Below, piece after piece: positions 34,626 through 46,382 of a stretch of DNA of 64,000 nucleotides. Position numbers and translations under genes: made by a program. Numbering within the stretch: the first letter of the stretch is position 1; every line of letters starts with the position of its first letter. The notes beneath the pieces were generated by a model that had not been told where the DNA came from, searched no databases, and worked only from the letters and a program-made list of their open reading frames with translations. Source of the DNA: Lonicera japonica (Eukaryota; Streptophyta; Magnoliopsida; Dipsacales; Caprifoliaceae); contig CM038471.1 in NCBI GenBank assembly GCA_021464415.1, forward strand, positions 75,498,414 through 75,562,413, given 5' to 3'.

Positions 34626-35893
34626 TCATGTATCAATCAGATGTTGGGCTAGCATGGCCCCTGCAGCCGAATCGATGACGGTCAGATATAGAATTAGTGG
34701 CAGTCCGGTCTGTGGTGGGGCTAACACTGGTGGTTTGGAGAGGTAATCTTTTATTCTATCAAAAGCTTCCTGGCACTGATCGTCCCATTCTCCTGGTGAA
34801 GACTTCCTCAGGAGTTTGAAGATGGGTTCGCAAGTCTGAGTCAGTTGAGAGATGAACCTGCTAATGTACTGCAAATTACCTAAAAATCCCCGGACTTCTT
34901 TCTCGGTGCGAGGCTCGGGCATTTCTCGGATAGCTTGAATATTGGCAGGATCTACCTCGATTCCCTTTTTACTAACGACATAGCCCAGGAGTTTTCCTTT
35001 GGTTACCCCGAACACACATTTCTGCGGATTGAGTCTCATCTGATACTGGCGGAGGCGGTCGAAAAAGGCTCGCAAGGCTGGTACATGGCTTTCCCTCTCC
35101 ATCGACTTGATTATCATGTCGTCCACATATACTTCTACTTCTTTGTGAATCATGTCGTGGAAGATAGCTGTGGCTGCCCTCTGATATGTTGCCCCGGCAT
35201 TCTTCAGCCCGAATGGCATAACGGTGTAACAATATGTTTGCCATGGCGTGATAAATGTTGTTTTCTCCTGGTGATCTGGGTGCATCTTGATCTGATTATA
35301 CTCGGCGAAACCGTCCACGAACGACTTCAAGGCATGGTTGGCGGTATTATCTACTATCAATCAATGTTGGGTAATGGGAAATCGTCTTTTGGGCAAGCTT
35401 TATTAAGATCTCGGTAGTCTACATACATGCGGACCTTTTCATTTGCCTTTAGGATGGGTACAATGTTGGCTAACCATGAAGGGTACTCGATCACCCGCAA
35501 GAACCCCACACTCAGTTGTTTTATCACTTCTTCTTTTACTTTCAGGGATCATTCTGGTGTAAGTTTTCTTAATTTCTGCTTGACGGGTCTAAACTCCGGC
35601 TTGGTGTGTATCTCGTGCATGACTATCTAGCTGTTCAAACCTGACATATCTGCATAGGACCAGGAAAAGACATCCACGTACTCATTCAGAGTTTGTGTGA
35701 ATTCCTCTCTTTCTGTCTTACTTAGACTTGCCCCAATACGGACCTCTTTCATTTCCTTTTCTGTCCTAAGGTTAATCACAAGAGTATCTCCCTCCTCGCT
35801 CTGTATACGCTGCTCTTCCCGCTCAGGGTGTTCATTTAATCTTTCTAATTCCATATAAGCAATTATAGAATCAAAATTAACAGGATACCGCAA
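34626..35893 (-). pseudogene. Reverse transcriptase of the Tat/Ogre element
   Basis: Minus strand. An upstream linker has VDVFSWSYADMSGL, followed by the RT with VDYRDLNKACPKDDFPLP (second frame), KTTFITPWQTYCYTVMPFG and the catalytic YVDDM. The connection domain follows with RGFLGNLQYISRFI. A stop near 35,627 and frame changes near 35,360 break an otherwise well-conserved sequence. Confidence 0.9.
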
Positions 35894-36038
35894 AATAGAG
35901 TCTTCTTTTATTAATGACAGTGCTTACAGGTACAAGTTTGAAAAGTAAATCTAGGAGAGACTTCTCCTTAGCTCTACCCTCGCTCTTATCTCTTACTCTT
36001 ACAATTTCACTATTTCCCCCCTTTTTCTGGTAATTTGG

Positions 36039-37389
36039 TGTGAACACCCCAATCCGCGACTCTCGTGTGAACCTAACAAGAATTCTGCATCAAGTCTTGA
36101 GTCATCATGCATACAAGAGACTGTTAGGAAAAATCCTGATTTTCGAGCACGTTAGGAATTAACCACAACCTTGTTGCCACTTCGCTTACCAGGACGGGGA
36201 TCGACCTGCCCGGTCAGGGCGCGGGGTGCGGGGCAGCGCCCCGTTAGAAAAATTGCATTTTTTTGACAGCCAGACGCACGCCTCCAACCGCACGGTTGGC
36301 TCCCAACCGTACGGTTGGCGCATACCCTAGCCGCACGGTTGGCTCCCAACCGTACGGTTGGCTCCGAGCCGCCACGAGCCGCAAGCCCGAGCCGCACGCC
36401 CTAGCCGCACGGCTACCCTGGTCATTTTTCTGCATTTTTCCTCTATAAATAGGACCTTTGGGCTCTCATTTTAGGACATCAACACTCAATAGTGTTTTTA
36501 GTAATTAGGAACTCTGTCAAAAATTATTAGAGAGTCATTTTAGAGAAATTCTGAGAGAAAGTTTCCGAGAGGGAATTTCTGAGAGAGAGTTTTTAGAAAG
36601 AGAAAATCTTGAGAGAAAAAGTTCTAGAGAGAGAAGGAAGCAAGCAAGACAACAAGGCAAGGCTCTCATTTTTTCGGCAAGCGCATCAGGTACGTCTATC
36701 TACAACCTTTCTTAATTTCAATATCACATTTAAGTATTCATTTTTAATACAGAAAATTAGATAACTTGCAAAGAAGTTCACTGCTTTCAAAACAAGTCCT
36801 TTCTAAGTTTTACAATAAAACTAAAATCCGTTTTGACACGTTTTCAAAACAAATAAAAATACAAAAAATAGTTTCCAAAGAAAGGAACTACGAGACTCTG
36901 ATTTCATTTTACGAATGAATACGTAGGCGCTCGCAAAGCTCGAGTCTGATTTCAAAATATTATTTTAAACTGAATTTATCCGGAAAGGACTATTCTGAAA
37001 ACCATTCGAACTACTTGCAAGATATCTAAAATAGGAATTAGATGCATGATCCATTAAGAGACCGAAAGGGCGAATTGGGTGCTTAACACCTTCCCAAATC
37101 GTAACGTAGTTCCCGAACCCTAGCAAAGTCAATTTTCAAAATAAATCTCTGGTTTCAAACGTATGAGAGATAGTTCGTTTTCGAATTATCCTTCGTACGA
37201 TCTTTTGTTTGTTTTCTCGTAAAACAAACTGGCGACTCTACAAAAACTCGTTTTTCAAATAAAACCGAGAACGTGGATTCTTTTCTCTCCTCTCGGGGTA
37301 TGGGTCCGGATGAAAAACCCGTTTTTCAAATAAAACCGAGAACGTGGATTCTTTTCTCTCCTCTCGGGGTATGGGTCCGGATTCTCACA
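36039..37389 (+). mobile_element. Solo LTR of a second Tat-type family, nested in pol
   Basis: Begins TGTGAACACCCCAATCCGCG and ends GGATTCTCACA, both clearly related to the LTR ends of the host element but in the opposite orientation. It is flanked by a perfect 5-bp duplication TTTGG (36,034-36,038 and 37,390-37,394). No internal region remains, so it is a product of LTR-LTR recombination. It contains a TATA box (36,444-36,451), palindromic CCAACCGTACGGTTGG boxes upstream, and a 71-bp tandem duplication near its end (37,250 and 37,321). Confidence 0.92.
36284..36451 (+). promoter_or_regulatory. Solo-LTR promoter with CCAACCGTACGGTTGG palindromes
   Basis: Perfect 16-bp palindromes at 36,303-36,318 and 36,346-36,361, an imperfect one at 36,284-36,299, and half-sites CCGCACGG(T/C) downstream. 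They stand upstream of TATAAATA (36,444-36,451) in GC-rich sequence. Confidence 0.65.
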
Positions 37390-37798
37390 TTTGGATCAGC
37401 GTGTATTAAGTGCACATGGTCGTCTCTTGGCTCATCATCCCCTAGAGCCATGACGTCGAAGAGATCTCCGATTAGTTCTTCCTCTTCATCTTCCTTGTCT
37501 TTATTTTCTTCCCTCGGTCCGATCGTTAACTTGGTAGAGAAGCTGTGTATAGTGTTTTCCTTGATGTAAAGGTCCTCCTCATAGAAGATTTCTAATCCTG
37601 AAAGGTTCTCTCCGTCGCTGTTTCTCCAAGGCTCCTGAAAGCCGCAAAAGGGGAAGTCCTCTCCTTATTTGACAAAAAATCCATTAAGAGAGCTAAAACT
37701 CAGATACTGATGTCCTTGACCCCTTTTCTCTTTGTTGTCTTCTTCGGTGTGTTAGTACCCCAACCCTTCTCTTTCATGCCCGTCACTGGTTCTAAGGC

Positions 37799-38617
37799 CT
37801 ACAATAATCCTTGCTGTCCCATTTCCAGACTGGCTCCACGTAAGTATTTCATCATTCTCAGCATATTTGTGATCTTGGTGTTGAGACCGGGGATATTATC
37901 AGGGAAAAGATACTCGATTCTCTGAGAGGTGAGGGCTTGCACTTGAGGCTCGTAAGAAAAACCTCCCAACTGTATGCTTTGACTCCCGATGCCCAAGACA
38001 GGTAATTCTAAATCCGCCAAGGTCCTTTCAGGATCTCCTTGGATGGTGATTATCTTCCCTTCGAACGGTATCTTGATCTTCTGGTCCAAAGAGAAGGGGA
38101 GTGCTCCTATGTCATGTAGCCATGCTCTTCCTAATAGAAGGTTAAAACTGGAGGGGATGTCTATGATTTGAATGTCGGCTGAGAAGTTTTCGGGATCGAC
38201 CATGAGATCGAGCTTTAGAGAACCCAGAATGGCTCTCCTAGTGTTATCATAGGCCCTAACGGTTACTGCTGATGGAGAAAGCTCTGAATCTAAGATACCC
38301 AGACATCTGGCGGTCTTCAAAGGGCATACATTTATGGTTGACCCGTTGTCAATGAGGACTTGTGGCAGAATTTTTTTTCGAGTCCGAACAGTAATATGGA
38401 GGGCCAGACTGTGTTTCTTCCCTAATGGAGACAAATCTTTATAAGAAAATGACAGATTTCTTTGGACTGTAAGCGACCCAATCATGTTTAGCAGTTGTTC
38501 GGGCGTGGAGTCTGGTGATATAACGGCCTCATCTAGAAGTTTGATGAAGGCGGTCCTATGAGGTTTGGAGGCAACCAGGAGACCCCAAATGGTGATGTGT
38601 GCCTGGGTTTTCTTCAA
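37799..38617 (-). pseudogene. Aspartic protease region of the Tat/Ogre element
   Basis: Minus strand, 272 residues open. Contains the active-site block VLIDNGSTINVCP (DNGS in place of the usual DSG/DTG, common in this lineage), then VRAYDNTRRAILG and SFNLLLGRAWLHDIGALP, the second conserved protease block. Pol continues toward RT but is interrupted by the solo LTR at 37,389. Confidence 0.85.
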
Positions 38618-38648
38618 TTGTTTTGATACTCGATCCCCTTCTATTTCC

Positions 38649-40731
38649 TTAGAAGGTGGTGATTTCTCGGTATCCGTCGGTGGTGGCTGATATACCCTCC
38701 CTGAATGGGTAATTTATTGTATCCAAAGGGATGCTGGGTCTGATCCCTCTAAAATTTTTGATGATTCTGGATCTGTAGACCAACTGAATGTTTTGGGGGA
38801 GGTCTCTGTCATACAGATTGTCTCCTTGGGAAGGCCTCGGGGCTTCCATGGTTGTTTCTTCTTGTCCTTGGTCCATCATATCTCAAATTTTTTGGGATTG
38901 GTTTTGATTGCAAGTGGTTGTGAGATTCCCTGATTGGCCTTCCCTAAACCCTTCCCGAGTAGGAAATTCATCTTAGCCATCCATTGGTCAATTATCGGAT
39001 TGAGACCTGGTGCAACTTGAGCCATTTCTGGTGGTACAGCGGGTGACTTGTAGGCTGGGTCATCTCGAATGAGTCCCACGAGATCAAAGCCTTCTTCATC
39101 ACTGGTTAAGACGTTAATTCCCTCAGGTGGAGCATGGTTGGGAAGGGGGTTGTTAGTAACATTGGGTCCACCGGGTGCGGGTATAGTACCAGCCTCGATT
39201 AGGTCTTGAATACGATGGCGAAGAGCCAAACAGCGTTCCGTGTCGTGGCCCGCGGCCTGATGATATGCATAATTCTCATTCATTCTCCAGGTGCTAGGAA
39301 TAGGGTTTGGTGGGGGACGTGGGTTGAGTGGAGTGATTAGTCCAGCCTTTCGGAGCAGTTCCAGGCTTTTGACCAGGGTAGTGAGAAGGGTGCAAAAGTT
39401 CTTCCTTTTCTTGACCTCGGTGCTCGAAGAGTCTCCTTGTGCGGGTCAGCTCATTGGAGGTGCTTGTTATGGCTGTTGAAATGGGTTTTATTGATATGGG
39501 TATGAGCTTAATTGGTTTATGGCTGGAGTGGCCGTTTTTCTCCCAGTATATGAGGCTTTCTTGGTATTACTTGCGACCTCATGCTTAACAGGGCTCTGAA
39601 GTGTGGGAATACATGCTTTCCCATGCAACTCAATACGGCCGGAGTGAAATTCTTCTGTATGATCTCCAGCTGTTCTTCTTCATCGGGCCGTTTGGACATT
39701 TGGGATGCCATTTCTCTCTAGCGGGTGACAAAGTTGCTGAACCTTTCCTTCTCGCCTTATTTGGCAATTTTCAGGTGTTTGCGAGTAATTTTTAAATTCT
39801 CGTTGGATCCGTATTTGGTCATGAACTCCTTGACAATGTCTCCCCAAGTCTTTCTGTGGTGTCTCTCCAGATCGAAAAACCATCTCAGGGCGACCCCCGT
39901 AAAAGTCATGTGAAAGGCTTGAGCCAAATCCGGTTCTCCACAACCGGACACTTGCATGGATCTGATGTAGGATTAAAGATGAATTTTAGGGGGTGTGGTC
40001 CCCGTGAACTTGGTGATGGAAAGGAGCTTGAACCCCTGGGGTAATCTTGCTTCTGGGTAGAGGGAGAAGGCATTCATATCTGTAATTTCGTCTGCTCCTT
40101 TTATTAGAAAAATCCCCCTTTGCAGAACCTTCATATGCTCTTTCAGTTTCTTCATTTCTTCACTCTCTCTTGACACCTCGTCGGTCTGTTCCCGAGCTAT
40201 AACCGATTCTGCATATACTGCCCGGAGTCGGTTGATGTCTGGATACTCATTAATAGGGGCTACCGGAGCCGGGGGTAGAATAGGCCTTGGAGGAACTTGT
40301 GGCCATGGTTGGTACTGAGGCTCAAAGCCTTGTTGGGGTTGGGGCCAAACGATGGGTGGCTCTTGTTGTTGATAAGTAGGGCCCGAATTCGGGGCCCATT
40401 GATTCTGATTATTGGGATCGGTCTGAACGGGACCGGCTATGATGGGGTCCGTTTGGGGTGGATTGGTTCCTTGGACTAGGGGAAGTACTTGTGATGACTG
40501 CCCTTAATTCTGATCTTGATTCGGTGGTAGCCATTCAAACCCCGATGGTGCAGCTCGTTCGGCTAACAACTCTTCTACTCGGACTCGGGTACTCTGTTGC
40601 TCGGTTGTGAGGCTCACTAGATTCTTGCTAACAGTCATTAGTAGACGATGCATCTCGGCTAAGGTTGGCTGGACTGTTGATGCCTCGGCTAGGCTCTGAT
40701 CCATTTCTTGATTCTCGCGTCCGTCGGTCAT
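38649..40731 (-). pseudogene. gag of the Tat/Ogre element
   Basis: Minus strand. Likely start MTDGRENQEMDQ at 40,731, then a Pro/Gln-rich stretch. The capsid-like part has LPQGFKLLSITKFTGT and LAQAFHMTFTGVALRWF, then RWREMASQM-type sequence, and near 39,280 YAYHQAAGHDTERCLALRHR, the lineage's Cys/His motif region before protease. Stops at 40,504, 39,973, 39,680 and elsewhere break it. Confidence 0.82.
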
Positions 40732-41462
40732 TACAAATGTGCTTGGTCTCACTAATCTCCCGGTATGATCTCGATCGGCCCAACCTTCCAGACTGTCGTT
40801 GTTCACGGCTGTAGACAAAATCACGTGGCAAAGATGAAGGAAAACTATGATGCGACTCGATTTTTACCAAAAGAAACACTAAAAATCGTCGAGAAAGAGA
40901 CTCGGGTTTTAAAAAGGTGTTGTAAAGTAAGCCGTAAGGTGGTACATCCCCTACCGCTTTTTGACAAGTGTTTTAGCTGACTCAATCTTATATGCAGCGC
41001 AGGTGTATAAACGGTTAAGGTTTTAGGCTCCCTCCTTTTTGGCAAGACCTTGCGATATACCCCAAGGGCGGGTACGTGCAAGAATCTTTTGATATACTTC
41101 CCGGGTACGTGAGTGTTCTCGTCACTCGATATATCTCGGGGGCGTAGTTGGCCAAGGAGAGTGGAAGTAAATGCTTTCGGTTTATGTTGGCCCAAGCAAG
41201 CCAACTCCCTACTCACTTATAATACTTCCAAGGTTTGGGGTAAATTCACACTCGTAGAACCAATGCATGATTTGTGAAAGTGCGTGCAAAGTTTGAAAGG
41301 TTGAGTTTACAAATATCATTATCTTTATTACGAGTTTTTGAGAACTTCTATTTTTAGGAAAAAGTTTATTCTCAATCAATTAATATAAGTAGGGAAAGCA
41401 GTAAAAGCCAAAATTCAACAAATAAACAAAAGTCCACATATAAGAGTCTAGTTTTCTAATTT

Positions 41463-41479
41463 CCCCAGCAGAGTCGCCA
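41463..41479 (-). promoter_or_regulatory. Primer-binding site of the Tat/Ogre element
   Basis: On the minus strand TGGCGACTCTGCTGGGG begins one base after the 5' LTR end. It is the type of site seen in Tat/Ogre elements, where tRNA-Arg is the reported primer. Confidence 0.75.
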
Positions 41480-41480
41480 C

Positions 41481-43017
41481 TGTGAGAATTCGCAAATGCG
41501 ACCCCTGGGTCTCGATCCCGTTCTTGGGCGTCTGAAACGTCGGAGAGGATTTCGTCGTTTCGTTTGCTTCAATTGATTGATAATTCCTATCAAGTGTCCT
41601 TGTGTTTTATTTCTAGATGCAAGAGAGTTCATTCAAAGTCGCCAGTACGTTTTACGAGAAAACGAACAAAACAGTTATGTAAGAGAAAAGGCTACAAAAA
41701 AGCCTTTCTTTACACGTTTGTCTACGAAACCAGGATTCTATAGGGTTCGGGAACTATATTACGGTTTGAGAAGGTGTTAAGCACCCATTCCGCCCTTTTG
41801 GTCTCTAGTGGTCTTATATGTTTATTTCATGTTGAAAAACTTGGATGCTTTTACTGACAGTCTACTACTTTCCAAGTGAAAATCCTAATTTTTGGGGAAA
41901 ACGGGAAAAGGATAAAAAAAACCTTTGTGTTTCGAGATCCAATGTTTTTGTTTTGAAAGATGTAAATACGAGTGATAAAAAGTTATTTTATTTCAAAGAG
42001 AGTTTTCCGTATTATCTCTCGGATAACGACGGTTTTTCTCGGGTTTTGACTTATTTTGGAAAAGCTTGGATCTTTGTATCGGGACTAATTTTAATATGGA
42101 ATTAGAACTCTTGAGGGGAGTTCTACCAGACGTATCATAGTCTATGAAAGAGATATGATACACCGGGTTTTTAATTCCTAAGTAGGTTTTACCGGTCCGG
42201 GTTTTGAAAACAGAATTTTGTCCAGACGATAATGTACTTATTCTTCTGATTTTACAAATGGTTTTATCAGGGTCTTTTGTTTTGAAAACAGTAGACTACT
42301 TTGTAACTTGGCAATAAGTCTATTCAAATAAAACGTGGACAGAACAACAGGAGTAAAACAAGTACACAGATGTATAATTTAAATACTAGAAGAGACTTTC
42401 TTTACCTTCCCGACGAGAATAATAATAAGAAAGAAAATACAATGCGGCAGAGAGATCTCCGGCGATAATGATCTTTTTTTTCTTCATATATTTCCGAGAA
42501 TTCGATTCCAGAAACGGGACACGTCGAGTGTCGGGAATAGATTCGATAATTCTTTAGAAATAAGATTATAACAGAAGATACTTGACGAAAGACTAGAAAA
42601 TCAGATATGAGCCAATAATTCTTCAATTCCAAGTTGCTGTCCTTGAACCCTTGGGGGTGTTGGCCTATTTATAGTGCTCAGGGAAGAATGTCGCGCGACA
42701 CTTCCCCAGAAAGGGCATGTGTCGCGCGACAATGTGTACCATGTCGCGTAACAAACGGCTGAAGTGATGTTTTTGACAGACTGATGTGTCAGAGAGTGGG
42801 TGGTCTGGTGTGAGAAAGGTTTGTCGCGCGACACAAAGGAGATTGTCGCGCGACATACTCATTTGTCGTGCGACAATTCCCCTTAAAAATAGGTTTGTTT
42901 GGCCAACAAACCCTTTCGGGGTAGTTTTGGGTGCTCAGGTGGGTTCCGGTCTCTAAAAACAGTAGTTCTCGTAGGTCGTTAGGGTTCTTGCGGGGGTCAC
43001 AAATCGGGGTGTCTACA
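41481..43017 (-). repeat. 5' LTR of the Tat/Ogre element
   Basis: 1,537 bp, partner of 22,714-24,250. TATA (complement of 42,665-42,674) and six palindromes or variants (42,689-42,700, 42,720-42,731, 42,742-42,753 degenerate, 42,822-42,833, 42,844-42,855, 42,864-42,875) occupy the same places. Differences from the other LTR are mostly C/T and G/A changes. Confidence 0.93.
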
Positions 43018-43020
43018 CTA

Positions 43021-43630
43021 ACTAGCCGGTTCCTTATAGCCGAGGTAAATGAAGTGAACTTGGTTCCTTATAATTGAGGTTAATATGATATACTCAGTTT
43101 TTAGGGATTGAGATATCTTGGTCGAGAGGTTGAAATTTTTTAATTTTATTCGGTGCTCTATGGCCGAGGTAAATGAAGTAAAATTGGTTCATTATGACGG
43201 AGGTTGATGTGATGTACTCGGTTGCTAGGGACCGAGTGATCTTAGCTGAGTGGTTTAAAGAAATTAATTTCATTTGGTCCCTTATGGCTGACATAAATGA
43301 AGTGAACTCGGTTCCTCAGGACCGAGGTTAATGTGATGTACTCGGTTGCTAGGGACTGGGTGATTTTTGTTGAGAAGTTCAAATAAATTAATTTTATTTG
43401 GTCCTTTATGGCCGAAGTAAATAAAGTGAACTCGGTTCCTTATGACTGAGGTTGATGTGATGTACTTGGTTCCTAGGGACCAAGTGATCTTTGGCTAAGA
43501 GGTTCCAATTTCCCAATTACATTATATCCGGTCTCTTAAGGATGAGATAAATGCATTGAACTCGGTTCCTTAGGATTAAGGTTAATATGTTTTCTTCGGT
43601 TCTTAGTGATCGACTGATTTTGGCTGAGAG
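43021..43630. repeat. Subterminal tandem repeats of the MULE, unit 2
   Basis: Counterpart of 2397-2990, about five ~120-bp diverged copies beginning right at the retroelement edge. Confidence 0.6.
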
Positions 43631-43930
43631 GTGCATTGATCGTGGGTACGCCGTTTTCAAGAATTCATAATCATTTAAGTTTAAGTATTCTCCCTATACT
43701 CAAACTATACTAAAAAAACATTGAAATAGAGACATTTTTTAGTCTTAGTTCATGTGTTGCTCATTCATTCATTCATTCATTCACTCATAGCTTCGCAAAT
43801 GATTACAAGTATACATTCACAACTTCACAAAAGATTGCACAAAAAAGACTACATATTACATGTATACATCCATAAAAAAATTATTAAAAAGAAATAAAAT
43901 ACTTGGGGACTAATCCTATTATAATTCTTC

Positions 43931-44351
43931 CTATCTTTTGAAGAACTTTTCTTCTGAAGTCGACCTCATAACTGCTTGCCAATCATCAAAGAACTTCGTC
44001 CAAACATCCGCACTTTTAAATGGAGTTTTGCAATGTTGTTCCACATTTTTTGCAATATGGAATATGCATAACATGTGATGGGAATCAGGAAAAACTCTAC
44101 AAATGGAATTTATGACCATATACTCCCTATATATTACAAAAACATTCGGGATATTATGGGACTCAAATAACAACCTCAAATTTCGAAAGGGCCCATCCAT
44201 AATTATCTTCCATATCCTTGTACAAAAAATTATGAGCAATGAAAAATGCCTTTGTGGTTGACGTGATCTCGATTAGGATTAAGAGGCTCTCCTTCTTTGT
44301 TTGCCTATCTCGCATTTTTTGCCTTACCTTTATTGATTGAATCTCCTTCAA
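43931..44351 (-). pseudogene. MULE transposase fragment, unit 2
   Basis: Same domain as 3231-3690. Here the downstream part is better preserved: SHHMLCIFHIAKNVEQHCK followed by WTKFFDDWQAVM, which are standard MULE transposase positions. A frameshift near 44,165 separates the TSTTKAFFIAHNFLYKD part. Inactive. Confidence 0.7.
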
Positions 44352-45397
44352 TCATCGGCTCATAATCAGTGTTGAGGTCAAAATATAATTTTTGACTAAT
44401 AGGCTCTACGTCCATAGGCTCTTCTTCAATGACATGCTCCATATATTGGAAAACACAGTTGGGCTTGAAGTCAATATTTTCTAAATATGAACAATATTTC
44501 CAAATGGAGGAGTCGGGAGATTTTATTCCTGCATAAACAAATATTTATAAACTTAATGCCACGTGGGTTTATGTAAAGTCCATAAACAAGTTTGTATAAA
44601 CAAGTTTCATAGAGCTTGTTATGTCTAAGTTCAAAATTGCTAAACTCGGTTGCTAGGGACCAAGTGTAAGAGGACTACCTCGGTTGCTAGAAATCGAGTA
44701 ACATAGGACACCTTTGATTACTAAGGGCCGAGTGAACATTCATGATCAAACTGTTCAAAAATGTTGCACTCGGCAACGGGGAATCGAGTGTCACCACATG
44801 CACTCGGCCCTCAACAACCAAGTACATTCTGAAACACCACATCTTGCTTTGTTTTTTGTTTTTAATTTGTTTGTATCCAATGATTTAAGAATGAAAAACA
44901 AGAATCCTACATCTTTTGGATGAACATTTCCTTTAACTTGCTCTTAAACTTTCATATCAACATTCTTTATCTCAACCTCTCTCTTTACACTTCTCTCACT
45001 CCCTATTAAAATTTTTACACTTTAATCACTACATTACCAACAATAATCTTCGTTTTCTTGCTTATATTTTGAATTTTTAAAGGAAATGAATATGTTGATG
45101 AGTTTGAACGTGAATCCTCATTTGCTTGGAGTGGTAGGATTTTTTAGCACGTGGGTTTTGTGTGGGTTTTGCTTGGAGTGGTGGGATTTTTTAGCACGTG
45201 GGTTGTGTGGGTTTAAGAGATGGAGTGGTAAGTGTTGGTGTTTAATATTAATGATTGATTGTATTAATTAGGGCTATTTAACATTAATAATTGGAGTAAA
45301 TGAAATAAAGAGTGTGTCAATAGAAATAAAATCATTTAATTAATATAAAATGTTAGAGAATTATTTAGTGTGTATCAATAACATCCTCCTAAATAAA

Positions 45398-46026
45398 TTT
45401 ACCAGCGTCGGAGTTGATGGGAGGAGTTAAAAAGTAGATAGGTTATCATTATCATTTTAACATGCGGTGTCCCATCAAGAATGTGGGAGACCAGACGAGA
45501 TGAGATGAGACACGCCAATGGCTATGAAACTCGATTTCGCAATCAATTTCAACGACCCCATTCTGTTGTTTCTTGAATTACGCATGAATCATTGCCCTTC
45601 ACAAATTAAATATATCTGTTATATATTTATGCGGCTGGCATAGAGAAGAAAAGTCGCTGTCGTGTATCTCTGACGTTTTTGTACTTTAGTGAATTAGTTA
45701 ATTACCACCACTTGTTCGATGAAAAACCCTTGACAAGAGGAAATCAATTTTAATTTCTCTATTCAATTCTCCCACGCCTTCTCTTTATACGCAAAACATG
45801 CATTTGCATTTTTGCACTGCATGCATTTATATCCAATTGTACAATTATTTGGTTAATCAGTTGTAAATTTGGAGTTTAGTGCTGTCAAGATCTAACCTAC
45901 GTGGCTACGTTAGCAATGATGAAAGTGAAACCCGGCCAGTTACAATTGTTCTCTGCAATTCAGTTTTAATTACATAATATGTATATATATATATACAACA
46001 ATTTTATTTTATTATGTCTAGTACAG
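45398..46026. other. Intergenic, upstream of ZIFL copy 2
   Basis: Matches 4730-5306 up to about 45,945; then holds a ~75-bp AT-rich stretch absent from copy 1 just before the G-box. No gene seen. Confidence 0.5.
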
Positions 46027-46038
46027 AAGCACGTGCTT
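46027..46038. promoter_or_regulatory. G-box palindrome AAGCACGTGCTT, ZIFL copy 2
   Basis: Identical to the copy 1 site and 345 bp before the ATG. The extra distance comes from about 67 bp (near 46,097-46,164) that copy 1 lacks. Confidence 0.5.
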
Positions 46039-46201
46039 GTATGCTACACAAATAAATAATTGTAGAGCCCGGGTTGGTAAGCATATAAATGTACTTTGAC
46101 AGCTAGAAAGTAAATAATTAATAGAGTCGTAGATTGTTGGATGATTTATTATTTATATAAGTCTTTCATTCAATCCGGTTTCCATTGATAAGAGGGGGAG
46201 A

Positions 46202-46373
46202 ATTTGGTGCTGAATTTTCTTTTAGCACCAAATTGTAGAGCTTGAGTTGGTAAACATATAAAAGTACCAGTACAAAACAAATTATATATAGACCCTTAGA
46301 TTTGTGGGTGCTCTACTATTTGTATAACTCTTAGATTCAATTGGGTTGGTGCTGAATTTCCTTTTAGCACCAA
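46202..46373 (+). promoter_or_regulatory. Paired stem-loops before ZIFL copy 2
   Basis: Stem-loops at 46,202-46,233 (10-bp arms) and 46,346-46,373 (8-bp arms), the same as copy 1. The second ends 9 nt before the ATG at 46,383. Confidence 0.55.
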
Positions 46374-46382
46374 ATTTTGGCA

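Larger units (their letters stand above)
22714..43017 (-). mobile_element. Tat/Ogre-lineage Ty3/Gypsy LTR retrotransposon, 20.3 kb
   Basis: Two 1,537-bp LTRs (22,714-24,250 and 41,481-43,017), TG...CA on the minus strand, enclose gag, protease, RT, RNase H, a second archaeal-type RNase H (aRNH) and integrase in Ty3/Gypsy order on the minus strand. The aRNH, the large size and a primer site TGGCGACTCTGCTGGGG (41,463-41,479, complement) point to the Tat/Ogre lineage. The 3' region (24,251-32,500) holds two antisense genes and two minisatellites. It is dead: stops and frameshifts occur throughout and a solo LTR sits in pol. Flanks CCAGC and CTAAC do not form a clear target-site duplication. LTRs differ by roughly 4-5 percent by eye. 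Confidence 0.93.
22116..45389 (-). mobile_element. MULE DNA transposon, unit 2, split by a retroelement
   Basis: Counterpart of 1799-4721. The left piece is 22,116-22,713 and the right piece 43,018-45,389, separated by the Tat/Ogre element. The terminal repeats and the flanking TAAATAAA (45,390-45,397) are kept. Confidence 0.65.

Noticed and set aside
34935..35417. 160-codon plus-strand frame opposite reverse transcriptase
   Set aside because: Complement of a conserved RT region; no independent motif and no promoter.
36152..36448. Arg/Ala-rich open frames on both strands
   Set aside because: They follow the GC-rich palindromic promoter part of the solo LTR and have no family resemblance.
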